Origin: Gibbula magus
Taxonomy: Eukaryota > Mollusca > Gastropoda > Trochida > Trochidae
NCBI GenBank assembly: GCA_936450465.1
Contig: OW388296.1
Span: forward strand, 34,266,086-34,330,085
Direction of reading: 5' to 3'
Length of the DNA stretch: 64,000 nt
The notes beneath the pieces were generated by a model. It ran no database searches. It was not told the DNA's origin and saw only the letters and a program-made list of their open reading frames with translations. A program made the position numbers and the translations under genes. Positions within the stretch are counted from its first letter, which is position 1. Each line of letters begins with the position of its first letter. Shown one piece after another: positions 34,401 through 43,872 of this stretch.

Positions 34401-37400
34401 TGGTCTGCTATGTCCTTAAAATCCTTGATAGGGATATGACTTAATTCTTCACTCAATCTGTCATGAAAAGCCTCTGCACGTTCTGGACGCCATACTAGTC
34501 TTCTGATAGGAGCAGTGTTAGTACATACTGTAGGTGAATCTGCTGATATGTAACTATCGTTTAACTTTAACGTGCAAGTGATAGGAAAATGATCCGACTC
34601 CGATCTAGTTATAACACTAAAGTTCACAATTCGTGGAAATAAGTCAGTTGAGCACAGTGAATAATCAACAAGACTTGCACCATTTTTTACATAACATGTA
34701 AAAGCACCAAGTGGGTCATCGTTAAATCTGCCGTTCAGAATGTGAACCCCGTGTGAACAACACAGGTTAATCAGATCCTTCCCATAGGAGTTTATTTCCT
34801 TATCTTGAGTCGAACGTGGAACTTCGAAGTTATCAATGATATTGTCAATATCATTCAGCTCAGGGATATGCTCGTGTGATCCTGATATAGAATAATCCGT
34901 TAACTGACCAGTGCGGGCATTAAAGTCCCCACTTATTAGAATGTCACAGTCACCATATTTTGATCGAAGTTCGATGATAGCTTTATCAATATATTGTACA
35001 CCTTTAAATTCACGCGTGTCGCTCATTATTGAAGAGTTTTCAGGGTGTACATAAACAAATCCTAAAATCAGTTCCCTTCCTTGACCAGTGAATAATGCAT
35101 CAAAAACAAGGAATATACAGTCACTGTAGGTCATGTATACCTTAATAATGTGAACAGTAAGTGACTTTGGTACTAGCACTCCAACGCCGCCTCGATTGTT
35201 ATACGTTCTGAAATTCACATGACAATGATGATCTGGGAATGCATTGTTTATATCAGTTATTTTACAATTACTCCATATTTCTGAGAAGCTGATAATATTG
35301 TAAGACAAGCAGAATTGGACGAAATCAACGTTGGAAAGTTTTGTGGAAAGTCCATGGATATTCCAGTTGAGAATTGTGATAACATGTTCTAACGCAGACC
35401 GGCCACGTCCTTATTTGCGTCTAGTCTGCAGTGACTCCTCTGTACGATGCCGACTTATATTCTCAGCAGAGTCAGTATCCAAGTTCCATGTTACCGTCTC
35501 ACCATCATCAAACACCAACTTGTCGAACTTCAGACGACATTTCCTCCCTTTACCCCTCTCGATATCCATAATAGACTTTAGCTTCTTTCTTTTCGATCTG
35601 ACTAAAAGCGAGAAATCTTCAGACAATCCAAACCCAGAATCCTTCAGAGATCTTGCCTTATTCCAGACTAAATCTCGGTCACAGTAACTAAGAAACTTGA
35701 CGATGATTGATTGTCCGCGATTCACACGATGGGCTGTTCAATAGTAATTGCCGAATCATCAATGTCCATTTTAGATTGCAATACATCGCGAACAAGCTTT
35801 TCACAGTCTTGCCAACTTTCATTGTGCTTAACCTTTGGTACGCCGTGAAACAACAAATTATTTCGCCTACTTTGGTTCTCCATACTGTCAAGCTTGTCAT
35901 GCATCCTGTATCAGATTGAGATGACTCCTGAAAACAGTGCTACTGATAATTTGTCTAGAGCTGAAGCACTCAACAGACAACAAAGGTTCTAACAGTTTTT
36001 AGAAGGTGTAACTAAATAGGCTATAATTTCAACAAGGTAAGAATTGTCAAAATTCTGTTATTAAAGTGTATTGCAAAACGTGAACTTCTACCGTTATCAA
36101 GGTCATGATAATTAAATTCAACTACATGTAATAATTATTTTAATGATGTTATTTTGAAATTTTGTCATTCTTTACAGGTATGGATGACATTCTTCCAAAC
36201 AAAAAGCCTTACATACCTCAGATCAAACAGGTTGGTGTAATAAAGTTTTATTTCATGCAATCGTGAAACCGCACATTGAGCTTCAGTTTGAGACGTATTT
36301 TTCCGTACAGGATCCTGCTTCTGGTACTTATTCGTCTTCGAACAGAACAAAAAATTCAACAAATAGAAAATCAAAACAAAGTTTCGTCTTGTTATGATGA
36401 ATACAAGTGTAAAATTCTTTTTTAAAGTTTGAAATAATAGATAACAATTTATGATATTAAACTGCAAAAATGGTATGTGGTATACACTGGAATATACAAT
36501 TTGATGCATGGTGAACAAACCAAACAATGGCTGCAGTTCCATTTCATCCTTTACATCATGTGAAAGTGTCAATGGGGTTGTGTTAATCTGATCTTTTAAC
36601 TCTTAATTACGAATATTGTAGCTTGTTTCAGCCAATCGAAGGGGCCACCCATACTTTATCCCACAATTAAGTTTTTTAAGAAGATGTCATTGAACTTCAA
36701 AAACAATGTTAGAACTAGAAGAAAATTATAAAATAATTTTAACAGGCTCTTTTAAGATATAATTCTGTATAATTACCTGTATTTTGATAAGCATTTAATG
36801 TTATCTTTTTTGCCTGCCAGCCTAGCCTGGTAGCCTATATCTTAAAGGGGCAGTAGCATATTTTTTCTCTGAAATAAGTCGATGAAATGTATTTGAAAAA
36901 TAATGTTTAATAGTAAAACACCCTTCTCTCTTCGGAAAATCAAGTTTAAAATGAGTGTACATGGTTCCGTAAAGCCATGGAAATTATTTTTGTCATTCGA
37001 AATAATAAATTGTGTTCACAATAAAATGGCCACTGTGAAATTTTAGCTTTATACGCAACGCCATTATTGCCACTACGGACAATTGGTTTGTTTAATAAAT
37101 GCTTCATCCTCTAAAGTAAATATACATGACATAAACTATCGTTTTAAATGGGAAGTTTGAAAAAATAAAATTTGCAAAAAACATGCTACTGCCCCTTTAA
37201 CAGGGGCTAATATCTGATTATTCTCTGTAGTTACTTTTTGATTCCTGTAAAGTGGCCACTCAGAGTAGTTTCTCATCAATTGATTGAATTTCACATTGTC
37301 AAATGCATTATTTTGATACTTTATTTACAGAAAGTGACTGTTTTGATCGGCAAGCCACTAGACTTCAAAGAAGAATTAGAAAAACTCAGGGAATTAAAGA

Positions 37401-38385
37401 AAACACCAGTATGCCATAAGTTTTATCTCATATTGAATCATTGATAGAGACATGTGGATATGTCATCACATTTCAATCAATATCCAGTCATTAGGATAAG
37501 ACCTTACCTGACACTCTTGCCTTGCTACACATGATAAATAGAGGATATCTGTCTTTCCTTGACAAATACCATGTTTATCTCATTGAGTGAGGTAGAAAAG
37601 TAGATATTTCACGAGTGGTGCAGCCACGAGTGAAATATATTAACTTTTCTACCTCACGAGATGAGATAAACATGGTATTTGTCAAGGAAAACAGATATTC
37701 TATTTATTATATAATTTTGTCTGTGTTTTACGTTCAGTTGGAGTGATTTCAACGGCAAACGTACAACCTTCGCAAGCTGACAATATGACGTCATTACATT
37801 GTCCCGATGACGTCACGCAAGTGGTGATAAAGTTTATTGTCACTCAGTAGAGTGGTGATAAAGGTTATCACCACTGTAGCTTGATAGAGGGTTTATTTCA
37901 CTGATAGAACCGAGTATCTCACTCAAAATTATGTAATAAATAGAAAAATTCTGTTTATCTCCTCTCCCTGACCTGAGGTAGAAAAGTTGCTCAAGATCAT
38001 ATTTACTCTGTTGATGATAAACATGGTATTTATCAAATAAAAACAGATATAAGTATTATACTCGTGTAAAATTGCTATTGCATATATCACACTGCAGTAT
38101 CTTCAATGTGCAAGAACTGTAGCCCTAAAAACTATTTGTCTATATAATATAATTATATATATATAATTATATATATATAATTGCAAATGTATCTTATATG
38201 TTAGATGGAATAGAATTTACTTAAGAAAAAGAAGATTATTTAGGAACAATACAAATGATTTTTTTTGGCTTTCTTTGCAGAGAGAGATACGTAAAAGACT
38301 AACAGATTTAATCCAGGACGAACTGGCGACTCTGAAGGTGAAGGCGGAAACATTACACAAGCAGCATCTACAGGGATCCAGATAG
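19409..38385 (+). CDS. TAFAZZIN: Tafazzin (cardiolipin transacylase), complete in 8 coding exons
   Basis: Mitochondrial phospholipid-lysophospholipid transacylase that remodels cardiolipin acyl chains. Exons: 19409-19517, 20408-20536, 21291-21503, 25286-25327, 25442-25504, 36178-36230, 37331-37408, 38281-38385. All introns are GT-AG and the phases join into 263 codons plus TAG. The start MPLGNSWLF and the following segment up to MVGTLSKLW match the tafazzin N-terminus, which holds the membrane-inserting segment. The acyltransferase HX4D motif NHHSCLDD is at residues 68-75 (H69, D74), the second motif MFPEGKVN at about 147-154, and DICFTK lies between. Length equals the short human isoform (about 262 residues) and not the 292-residue form. 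Introns 2, 3, 5 and 6 are loaded with transposons; intron 5 alone is 10.7 kb. The coding sequence itself is intact. Confidence 0.96.
20631..20969. mobile_element. TTAA-flanked MITE (AGGGGCAGTAG family)
   Basis: Inverted ends AGGGGCAGTAGCACGTTTTTT and AAAAAACGTTCTACTGCCCCT, each bordered by TTAA (20627-20630, 20970-20973), as in piggyBac-type insertions. No ORF. Lies in tafazzin intron 2. Relatives at 36846-37196 and 53286-53640. Confidence 0.8.
22267..24349. mobile_element. Helentron-like element with tandem-repeat body
   Basis: Left end AGCTCATCAGGCCTGAAAGG; right end carries CCTGATGAGCT, so short terminal inverted repeats, then a small terminal hairpin AGAGCC-CAT-GGCTCT (24335-24349). It sits between T runs (TTTTT before, ATTTTTTT after) with no target duplication. 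Asymmetric ends, a 3' hairpin, T-T insertion and a minisatellite body are features described for Helentron-associated non-autonomous elements; the assignment is inference. A second copy with the same ends is at 39960-40508. Confidence 0.6.
22391..24245. repeat. Tandem array, about 13 units of roughly 145-148 bp
   Basis: Each unit runs through TTCCAAAAGGTCTAGAGAGC, TGCAGACTCCTTGGCC, GGGGATTCTAAATTGTAGAT and a hairpin GTGACCCC-AAAT-GGGGTCAC. Adjacent units differ at only a few sites, indicating ongoing homogenisation. Stop codons in all frames over the array; not coding. Only about three worn units are present in the sister element at 39960. Confidence 0.9.
24738..25235 (+). mobile_element. TTAA-flanked MITE (GGTGCATCC family)
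   Basis: Right end GGATGCACCT followed by TTAA (25236-25239); left end AAGTACATCCATTGTGT preceded by TTAA (24734-24737). About 500 bp, no ORF. Interior shared with 39262-39744 and, inverted, with 42682-43174 and 8811-9110. It ends just before tafazzin exon 4. Confidence 0.75.
25751..27696 (-). pseudogene. LINE ORF2, reverse transcriptase half
   Basis: Open from the piggyBac junction to a stop at 25751. Blocks in order: [60 protein letters not shown], catalytic [14 protein letters not shown], thumb region, and a C-terminal [20 protein letters not shown] zinc-knuckle-like motif. Reverse transcribes LINE RNA at a nicked target. Broken only by the piggyBac: the frame on the two sides of the TTAA agrees, so no other disabling change is seen in this half. 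Confidence 0.9.
27701..33858 (-). mobile_element. piggyBac transposon, apparently full-length (6.2 kb)
   Basis: Flanked by TTAA at 27697-27700 and 33859-33862. Ends CCCTTACGTTGCG and, inverted, CCCTTAACATGCGGG, in the usual CCCTT form. Contains one intact transposase. Unusually long for piggyBac (commonly 2-3 kb) because of long non-coding arms: about 1.6 kb on the 27.7-kb side and 2.5 kb on the 33.8-kb side. These carry repeated modules around a CTTTACAATGATGTAAAAAT core. A 50-bp duplication (GCTATCTGCCCATGTGGCG, 33371-33450) and CCTCGAGA triplets (about 28408-28438) are also present. Confidence 0.92.
29304..31337 (-). CDS. piggyBac transposase, intact
   Basis: 677 codons without interruption. 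Starts [13 protein letters not shown], followed by an acidic N-terminal stretch (residues about 25-95) typical of the family. The DDE_Tnp_1_7 catalytic core is present: first aspartate in [13 protein letters not shown], second in [10 protein letters not shown], third-region aspartates in [10 protein letters not shown]. The C-terminus holds a cysteine-rich cross-brace zinc finger ([25 protein letters not shown]) that binds transposon DNA. It excises precisely and inserts at TTAA. Length is normal to slightly long (about 580-680). Full length and lack of stops suggest a recent arrival and possible activity; domesticated PGBD-type function is unlikely here because the ends and TTAA are intact. 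Confidence 0.95.
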   Translation of the reverse strand: MLRGRGRKALRRPRTLHTRTRSFEAVTSDDDFINEIHADEASDMESTDSDGSSGLDSDDAYDRDTVIDSEHGDTDALSDIETEIARKILAAGNSTEEDFSGFEEEFAEIPQYNHDNSQTFDEWVDGPRPRVNLPFTGQTGLRQFIELPENPEPIDFFNLFIHNDDYEDMATETNRYFKQAMEDKILRPRSRMQQWQDTNAEEMKVFVAMTIAMSLVVQRNFADYWSTSDVTSTPFFAKCMPRDRFWLLITYLHLADNRRMPGRNTPCFSPINKLGHLYNRIVHRFSRVYKPHQNISVDEGMVPWKGNLSFKVYLPDKPKKYGIKAFMLCDSHNGYVCKFKLYTGKTNEPVSEGGKTYDVVMDLVNDYVGQGHHIFMDNYYSSTNLYINLWERGIGATGTLRANRKGLPDSVKKPKKKAKQGDMTVSHNHGLLVLRYEDRKSVLLMSTVEDTQLEQTGKKNRATGEPVLKPRIVTTYNKYMGGVDRADQMLSYTPFRVKTLKWWKRVWFHVLNVAMLNSYIVYKEYSKDKPLKTSREYRKALAQHIVTFADKEQVPSLCRRPRGRPSTSDESVTRLHGRHFPTKIEPVGRKKNVTRMCVVCSKAKRAVLAKQIEEGNGPARKKKRVGRESSYECTDCNVSLCAAPCFKLYHTATDYSRAYITATEKERNEEGNEEEEN
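33863..35410 (-). pseudogene. LINE ORF2, apurinic-type endonuclease half
   Basis: Exonuclease-endonuclease-phosphatase domain: NWNIHGLS at the start, FSEIW (catalytic Glu), [11 protein letters not shown] (Asp/Asn), and [10 protein letters not shown] near the end (Asp/His). Nicks the genomic target to prime reverse transcription. The frame runs from a TAA at 35411-35413 straight into the endonuclease with no ATG before the NWN motif, and up to the piggyBac TTAA. The linker towards the reverse transcriptase follows after about 34500. Confidence 0.9.
35411..35902 (-). pseudogene. LINE ORF1, C-terminal part, frameshifted
   Basis: Contains [20 protein letters not shown] and, after a one-base shift near 35735, [20 protein letters not shown], the order seen in L1-type ORF1 RNA-binding proteins. 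Ends at TAA 35411-35413. The N-terminal part was lost when the element truncated on insertion. Confidence 0.8.
36846..37196. mobile_element. TTAA-flanked MITE (AGGGGCAGTAG family)
   Basis: Ends AGGGGCAGTAGCATATTTTTT and AAAAAACATGCTACTGCCCCT, with TTAA at 36842-36845 and 37197-37200. Same orientation and interior as 20631-20969. Lies in tafazzin intron 6. Confidence 0.8.
37533..37708. repeat. Long near-perfect palindrome
   Basis: Arms of about 85 bp (GATATCTGT, CTTGACAAATACCATGTTTA, GAGGTAGAAAAGT and their complements) meet at CACGAGTGGTGCAGCCACGAGTG. Partial extra arms continue to about 38055 (GATAAACATGGTATTTATCAA). Probably a fold-back MITE, in tafazzin intron 7. Confidence 0.75.
38141..38182. 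repeat. AT-only palindromic microsatellite
   Basis: Repeats of ATAATTATATATAT; 98 bases upstream of the last tafazzin exon. Confidence 0.8.
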
Positions 38386-38465
38386 TGTCTGGCAGCTTCA
38401 ACATGTGCCAAATGTGTGAATCTAGTGAATGAGTGCTCTGTATGCTTGTCATGTGTATAATGTGA

Positions 38466-38471
38466 AATAAA
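38466..38471 (+). terminator. Polyadenylation signal of tafazzin
   Basis: AATAAA 80 bases after the stop codon, followed by a GTGTAT-rich stretch. This is the first canonical signal downstream and would give a very short 3' UTR. Confidence 0.6.
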
Positions 38472-38519
38472 ATTGTGTATAATTTCAAATAGATAGTGTT
38501 TAAAAACATTTGAAGACAA

Positions 38520-39261
38520 AAGAGGTTAAAATATGTTAAATATCAATAAGTCACAAATTTAAAACAGCATTTTAGATCCGTAGTGCATATTTGAACAAAG
38601 CTCCTCTAGTTGCATGGGCGCTCTTAACCCATACTGCCCAACAAACTTTAGAATAACCTACAATGATAACTGTTTTGGTTGGGCCTCTATATTCCTGGGG
38701 AGTCCTGAATCAAGATAGTTATCCTTTTAGATTTTTCTGAAGTTTGTAGTGCAGTAGATGTAGCATTGAGCAACGATTACTTTACGCTAACGGAGCTCTG
38801 CGGAATGTGCCCAGGACCAACTTGCACAATGGCCACTCTAAAGGTCCCCTTAGCTGATGAGTATAACTTTGAGTTAAGAGCACATTTGGCTAAAGGAGCT
38901 TTATGGAAATGGGCCGGGGCCTTCTTTTCACAAAGCACTAAGGTGATTGTAAGTCACTAAGTAAGTTACTTTACTGCAATGTTAAAGAATTGGAGTTAAG
39001 GTAAACCTTAATAAAGGTAGCTTTGTAAAAGAAGGCCCAGGTCTATTAGGCCCATTTGACTTCTCTTTGGAAACCGCTGTCGTTACAACTTTGACGGAAG
39101 GTATCTAGAACTTCAACATAAGAGATACTGATCCTGAAATATGAGTATGACAAGGTGACCCATAAAGACCAGTTCAGATTGTTCAAAACTAGTATGTATA
39201 AGATATTTAAAATCTCCACAATAACATCTTTGTGTATTAATAATAATTATTTTTCTTTTAA
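38520..39261. other. Intergenic; no gene seen
   Basis: 38830-39035 holds a loose palindrome (GTCCCCTTAGCTGA...TTTGGCTAAAGGAGCTTT; GGGCCGGGGCCTTCTTTT and AAAAGAAGGCCCAGG). No supported ORF. Confidence 0.45.
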
Positions 39262-39744
39262 AGGTACATTCATTGACTTGTGTTGTTTGGGGTCACACAT
39301 GCCAAACGTTATAAATTGTGTTATCGAGAAGTACTGACTGTTGCCGAAAATTGTCATTTTGATCTCAGTTGACACAGTATATGGACGATATAAAGGTAAA
39401 AATATCGATTTCTGATCGAAAAACGGACAATTTACCGCCTGTGGCGATTAGTCAAACGTAGTTTTGGAAACTTATTTACAACAGACTAAGAGAAAACTTT
39501 AACTTGATAATGTTTAAAAGGTCTTATAACTACTGTGCAGGTAAATGGAACGTGAAGTTTTGGTTTCTGCACAAGTATAATGATGTTCCTCGATTTAAAT
39601 TGGAATAAAAGTAATGTTTATATATTGGCGATTGGGGATGAATATTCAAGTTGAGTGAAATTATTTGAACTGATATCAGCACATATTGTATGTTGGCATG
39701 TATTAAAGCCAAATCAAATTTTATGAAACACAATGGATGCACCT
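39262..39744 (+). mobile_element. TTAA-flanked MITE (GGTGCATCC family)
   Basis: Left end AGGTACATTCATTGAC after TTAA 39258-39261; right end CAATGGATGCACCT before TTAA 39745-39748. Same orientation and interior as 24738-25235. Confidence 0.75.
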
Positions 39745-39959
39745 TTAAAAATTAAGTATGACATATTAGTGGAATTTATCAATAATAATTTTTGAATTTA
39801 TGTTAAAGACAAACATTGGTCTATATTTAATCTGGTGTTTCAAAACTTACCTTTGAATCATTGAAATTATTATGTTCATATTGTGTGTGGATAAAAATGT
39901 TTTGTACAAATCAAATATTAAATATATACAAAAAGAAATGTTTTTTTCCTTCATTTTTT

Positions 39960-40508
39960 AGCTCATCAGGCCTGAAAGGCCCGATGGGCTTATGGCATAG
40001 CAGGGTGTCCTGCGTCCGTCCATCCGTCGCTTTTTCGACTTCTTCTCCAGAACATATAATTCCAGAGAGGTGAAATTTTATGTGCAGATGGGGATTCTAA
40101 ATTGTAGATTTGGGGACCCTGGGGCCCAAATAAGGTCCTTGCAGGCCATAACCTAAAAACCTATTTTCATCTTCTCAAGGACAAAAATACCTAGAAGACT
40201 GAAATGGTATGTGCAGAGTTTTTAGCCAATGGAGATTCTAAATTGTAGATTTGGTGACCCTGTGGCCCCAAATAAGGGCCTCACAGGCCATGAATGTATT
40301 TTCATCTTCTCCAGAAAGAAAAGACCTTAAGAAGGCTGTAATAATAAATATTGATTACAGACTCTTCAGCCAATGGAAATTCTAAATTGTAGATTTGGTG
40401 ACATGTGGCCCCCAAATAAGGGCCTCACGGGCCATGACCTAAAAATCTATTTCAGTCTTTTTCATCATTAAACAATATAAACCCTGATGAGCTACAGAGC
40501 CCATGGCT
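39960..40508. mobile_element. Helentron-like element, short copy
   Basis: Same left end (AGCTCATCAGGCCTGAAAGG) and right end (CCTGATGAGCTACAGAGCCC, ATGGCT) as 22267-24349, again between T runs. Its body holds only about three strongly diverged units (ATTCTAAATTGTAGATTTGG). Confidence 0.65.
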
Positions 40509-40638
40509 TTTTTTGTCATCTTTAAAAAGAACTTTTCTGGGTAAAGGCTAACAAATATAGGATGAAGATATAAAAACAACATCTCTTGTGATACATTGTT
40601 AAGAAGGATGGCGGGAGTCTGATGGTGGTGGTTACTGC

Positions 40639-40735
40639 CAGTCTGATTAAAATCGACGGTTTTCCAAAAAATAAAAATTGCAAAATAGTGCATCTACCAG
40701 GATACAAACTCATAACCTTCGGAGATTTCCTCACA
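40639..40735 (+). repeat. Single arm of the 7353-7542 element
   Basis: Shares CAGTCTGATTAAAATCGACG, AATAAAAATTGCAAAATAGT and a GATACAAACTCAT core with the left arm at 7353. The second arm is absent. Confidence 0.6.
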
Positions 40736-41133
40736 AGACCGTCTAACAGCCCCTATGTTTGCATGTTCTGATGCTACAATGTTATTGCAGTCATCCTTGT
40801 GTTTCACTGCAGGTACAGTTGCAGGAACAATGTCTGCAATGCATAAACAGTACATGCGGTAAAACATATGTTGGCGAAACCAAATGACACTTTGGCAAAT
40901 ATATTATAGAGCACTTCCCCATAGAAAATATCACATGCTTATTTTCATATTACATATAGAAATATGTGAAATATAAGGCATAACTGAAATGATCTACATA
41001 GCACTCGAATACCGGTAATGATAATCGACTGAAGAAGTGTAAACTGTTAAATTAATATGTTCAAAATCATTCTGAGTGGCCGGAGTACAGGAATGATAAA
41101 CACTTTGAGTAATCTGGGACTGGGCGTACAAGG

Positions 41134-41378
41134 CTGTCTCCTCATTGGTCGGTTTGGGAGCTCTCCGACTACCTCGTCAAGGCTGTCTCCTCATTGGTCG
41201 GTTTGGGAGCTCTCCGACTACCTCGTCAAGGCTGTCTCCTCATTGGTCGGTTTGGGAGCTCTCCGACTACCTCGTCAAGGCTGTCTCCTCATTGGTCGGT
41301 TTGGGAGCTCTCCGACTACCTCGTCAAGGCTGTCTCCTCATTGGTCGGTTTGGGAGCTCTCCGACTACCTCGTCAAGG
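41134..41378 (+). repeat. 49-bp minisatellite, five identical units
   Basis: The unit starts CTGTCTCCTCATTGGTCGG and ends CTCCGACTACCTCGTCAAGG. 5 x 49 = 245 bp with no visible differences. Because 49 is not a multiple of 3, the array cycles through all three frames and stays open, which produces a 141-codon ORF by chance. Perfect identity suggests recent expansion and probable length polymorphism. Confidence 0.95.
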
Positions 41379-41392
41379 CTGAGCAATATTAT

Positions 41393-41770
41393 CACAATGC
41401 CACATTTAGTAAAAAGCGTTTCAATCTTTTGAAAAATAATATTAGTCAAAATGATAAGTTAACTTTGATGGCATATATTTAGAAAATAATTTTGTAACAA
41501 GTTAAGATGGTAACTATGCCTAAAAAAAGATATATGAATAAATTTTCCCTAAACATTTGTTGGTGCAATATATTGCGATATGAAAAATCGTATTGCAACA
41601 ATTGTATTGCACAATCTGTATTGCAATTACCATCTTAACTTGTTACAAAATTCTTTTGGGGTGTAACTGTATGACAAATGTTTTCTAAATATATGCCATC
41701 ATAGTTAACTTATCATTTAGACTAATACTATTTTTCAAAAGATTTGAAACGCTTTTTACTAAATGTGTAA
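41393..41770. repeat. Large interrupted inverted repeat
   Basis: Left arm about 41398-41515 (TTTAGTAAAAAGCGTTTCAA, GATGGCATATATTTAGAAAA, ACAAGTTAAGATGGTAA) is mirrored at about 41628-41765. The loop contains ATTGCGATATG / TATTGCAATAC-type repeats that continue to about 41895. Probably a fold-back MITE; it abuts the minisatellite. Confidence 0.7.
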
Positions 41771-41895
41771 TGTTTAAACTGCAAACAGAAGTATAAAGTT
41801 TGAATGTAGAGTTCACTCAATATATTGCAATACGGATTGCAATAAAGCTTGTAAGTATTGCAAAACATCGCAATACGAATTTAGTGCAATATACC

Positions 41896-42681
41896 CTATA
41901 CCTCCTACACAATATCTGTCACCGCTGTCCTTCAAGTTTTCATCATGAGAACCTGTGTCTTCATCTTCTTCATCAGTCCCAGTAGGGTATGTCCCTTTTG
42001 AGAAAGAAATCGGACATCATCATCAGGATTCTGAAATGGTTAATGAAGTCATACCATTCTTCATCACCTCTGTTACATTACAACTGTTAATTTAAGACCA
42101 ATGAAGATTCTGATTCTGAGCAAGCAGTGAGGTTGTTTCAAGTGTGTTTGAGTGTTCCTGTACGTTGAGGGAAGAGTTCCTTAAACTATATGATGCACTC
42201 ATAACAATACTGAGTTATTTTATAGCTAAAAAGAAAGAGGGTTTTTGATTGGATAAAAATTAGGACCAAATCCGTGTTACAAATTTTCATCACCAGAGAT
42301 GTTTGGGGAAGCCATTGATGTCAGCGTATTGTAAAGGTGTTTATGTAGGAAGAAATAAGTTGAGTAACCTTCGTGAGCAAAGCAAGGCAAAGTAGAAACC
42401 TCTTTTTCAAGAAAGAGAATTTTATTTTACAAATATGATACATTTCCAAGTATAGTTAAAGTACCAGGAACCTCGAGGGGGTACGTTTTGCAGAAATGAT
42501 TATGACATCAGTTAAGAAAATAACACTTCCGCTTCATTTTGTTCAAATCAAATAGGAAATAGTTTAAAATTAGCTTTTTAAATGTAAAGAATGAGGATTA
42601 ACATGCAACTAATTTGCTTAGGCCTACAGGTTTTAAATTTGGTGACTGGCGTGGGCAATGTCTTATTATTTAATGTGTTAA
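41896..42681. other. Intergenic; no gene seen
   Basis: AT-rich; no ORF or repeat I can define. Confidence 0.45.
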
Positions 42682-43174
42682 AGGTGCATCCATTTTGTTT
42701 CATAAAATTTTATTTGCCTTTAATACATTCCAACATACAATATGTGCTGATATCAGTTCAAATAATTTCACTCAACTTGCATATGCATCCCCAATCGCCA
42801 AATATATCATCATTACTAGTTTCCAATTAAAATCGAGGAATATCGTTATGCTTGTGCAGAAACCGAAACGAAACGTTCCATTTACATGCACAGTAGTTAT
42901 AGGACCTATTAAACATTATAAACTTAAGTCTTCTTTTAGTCTGCTGTAAATAAGTTTCCAAAATTACGTTTGTCTAATTGATGCCTGCCACACACGCAAT
43001 GCATTGTCCGATTTTCGATCAGAAATCGATACTTTTACCTTTATATCCTCGGTATACTGAGTCCACTAAGATCAAAATGGCATTTTTTCAGCAAAAGTCA
43101 GTACTTCTCGATAAAATCACACAATTTATAACGTTTAGCATATGTGACCATAAACCACATAATGGATGTCCCTT
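42682..43174 (-). mobile_element. MITE (GGTGCATCC family), inverted copy
   Basis: Left end AGGTGCATCCATTTTGTTTC after TTAA 42678-42681. Right end GGATGTCCCT is followed by TTCA, a worn TTAA. Reverse orientation relative to the copies at 24738 and 39262. Confidence 0.7.
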
Positions 43175-43179
43175 TCATA

Positions 43180-43760
43180 TTTTCCTGAGGTTTCCACTGT
43201 TCTCAAACTATAAAGAAGAGTCTTCAACAGTTGGATTGCCTGTATTCTATCAGGGCCGTGTTCAAGAGAGGTTTAAATCGCTCAATTAGCCATTACTTTT
43301 AAACCTCTCTTGAACGCGATTGCTCAATGTAGCGCTACATAGCAAAGCGAGCGAATTTTGAGGTTTTGCACCGTATCGTTCAGGAGAGAATGAGCATTGA
43401 GCAATCAATGAGCGATTGTAAACGCTCGCTGTAATGGAACGGAACCCAGATGTACTATGAAGATTGGAAATAATGAGGCCAATCACTTGACATGCGGTAA
43501 AAACTGTAAAATAACAAACAGAATGATAAGTTTAAGTTTATGGACATTAAATGAGCATAATTATACTTTGGGGTACACTAGGATTACATTTGGAATAATT
43601 AACTGGTTTACTTTTAATATCATATGATATATATAATCTAAAAATATGTGTGAAAGTACAAAATTGAGTGGTCTAAGGGAAGTAACTCTAGGGAAGAGCA
43701 CGTAAAATCTTATAGGTCAGCATTACACGATATGATGACGTTTCTCTTGCTTTAAAAACT
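43180..43760. repeat. Spacer block duplicated at 53910-54180
   Basis: Shared in order: CACTGTTCTCA(A/G)ACT, AAAGAAGAGTCTTCAACAGTT, TTGACATGC(G/C)GTAAAA, GTGGTC(T/C)AAGGGAAG, AACTCTAG. The later block lies between copies 2 and 3, so the spacer was duplicated with the gene. The first block also contains a perfect 18-bp hairpin (43260-43277 with 43298-43315, GTTCAAGAGAGGTTTAAA). Confidence 0.65.
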
Positions 43761-43872
43761 CTTTCATTTCCGTTTTGGTGATAAACCAGGAAAAATCGCT
43801 GGTTTTAAAGAAAATCGAGTTATCTCATATAAAACCCAACAATGTGACTAGGTCGAGAGGCTCTACCTGCAA

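Larger units (their letters stand above)
25668..35902 (-). mobile_element. 5'-truncated LINE interrupted by piggyBac
   Basis: Bounded by a perfect 11-bp target duplication ATCCTGTATCA (25657-25667 and 35903-35913). On the minus strand: end of ORF1, endonuclease, reverse transcriptase, C-terminal zinc motif, then an AATAAA and GATT-repeat tail. About 4.07 kb once the piggyBac and one TTAA are subtracted. The ORF1 fragment has the [13 protein letters not shown] signature of L1-type RNA-binding ORF1 proteins. Clade not resolved (L1/Tx1-like is one possibility). Confidence 0.9.

Noticed and set aside
41057..41482. 141-codon repetitive protein
   Set aside because: It exists only because a 49-bp perfect repeat lacks stops in all frames; there is no splice or homology support.
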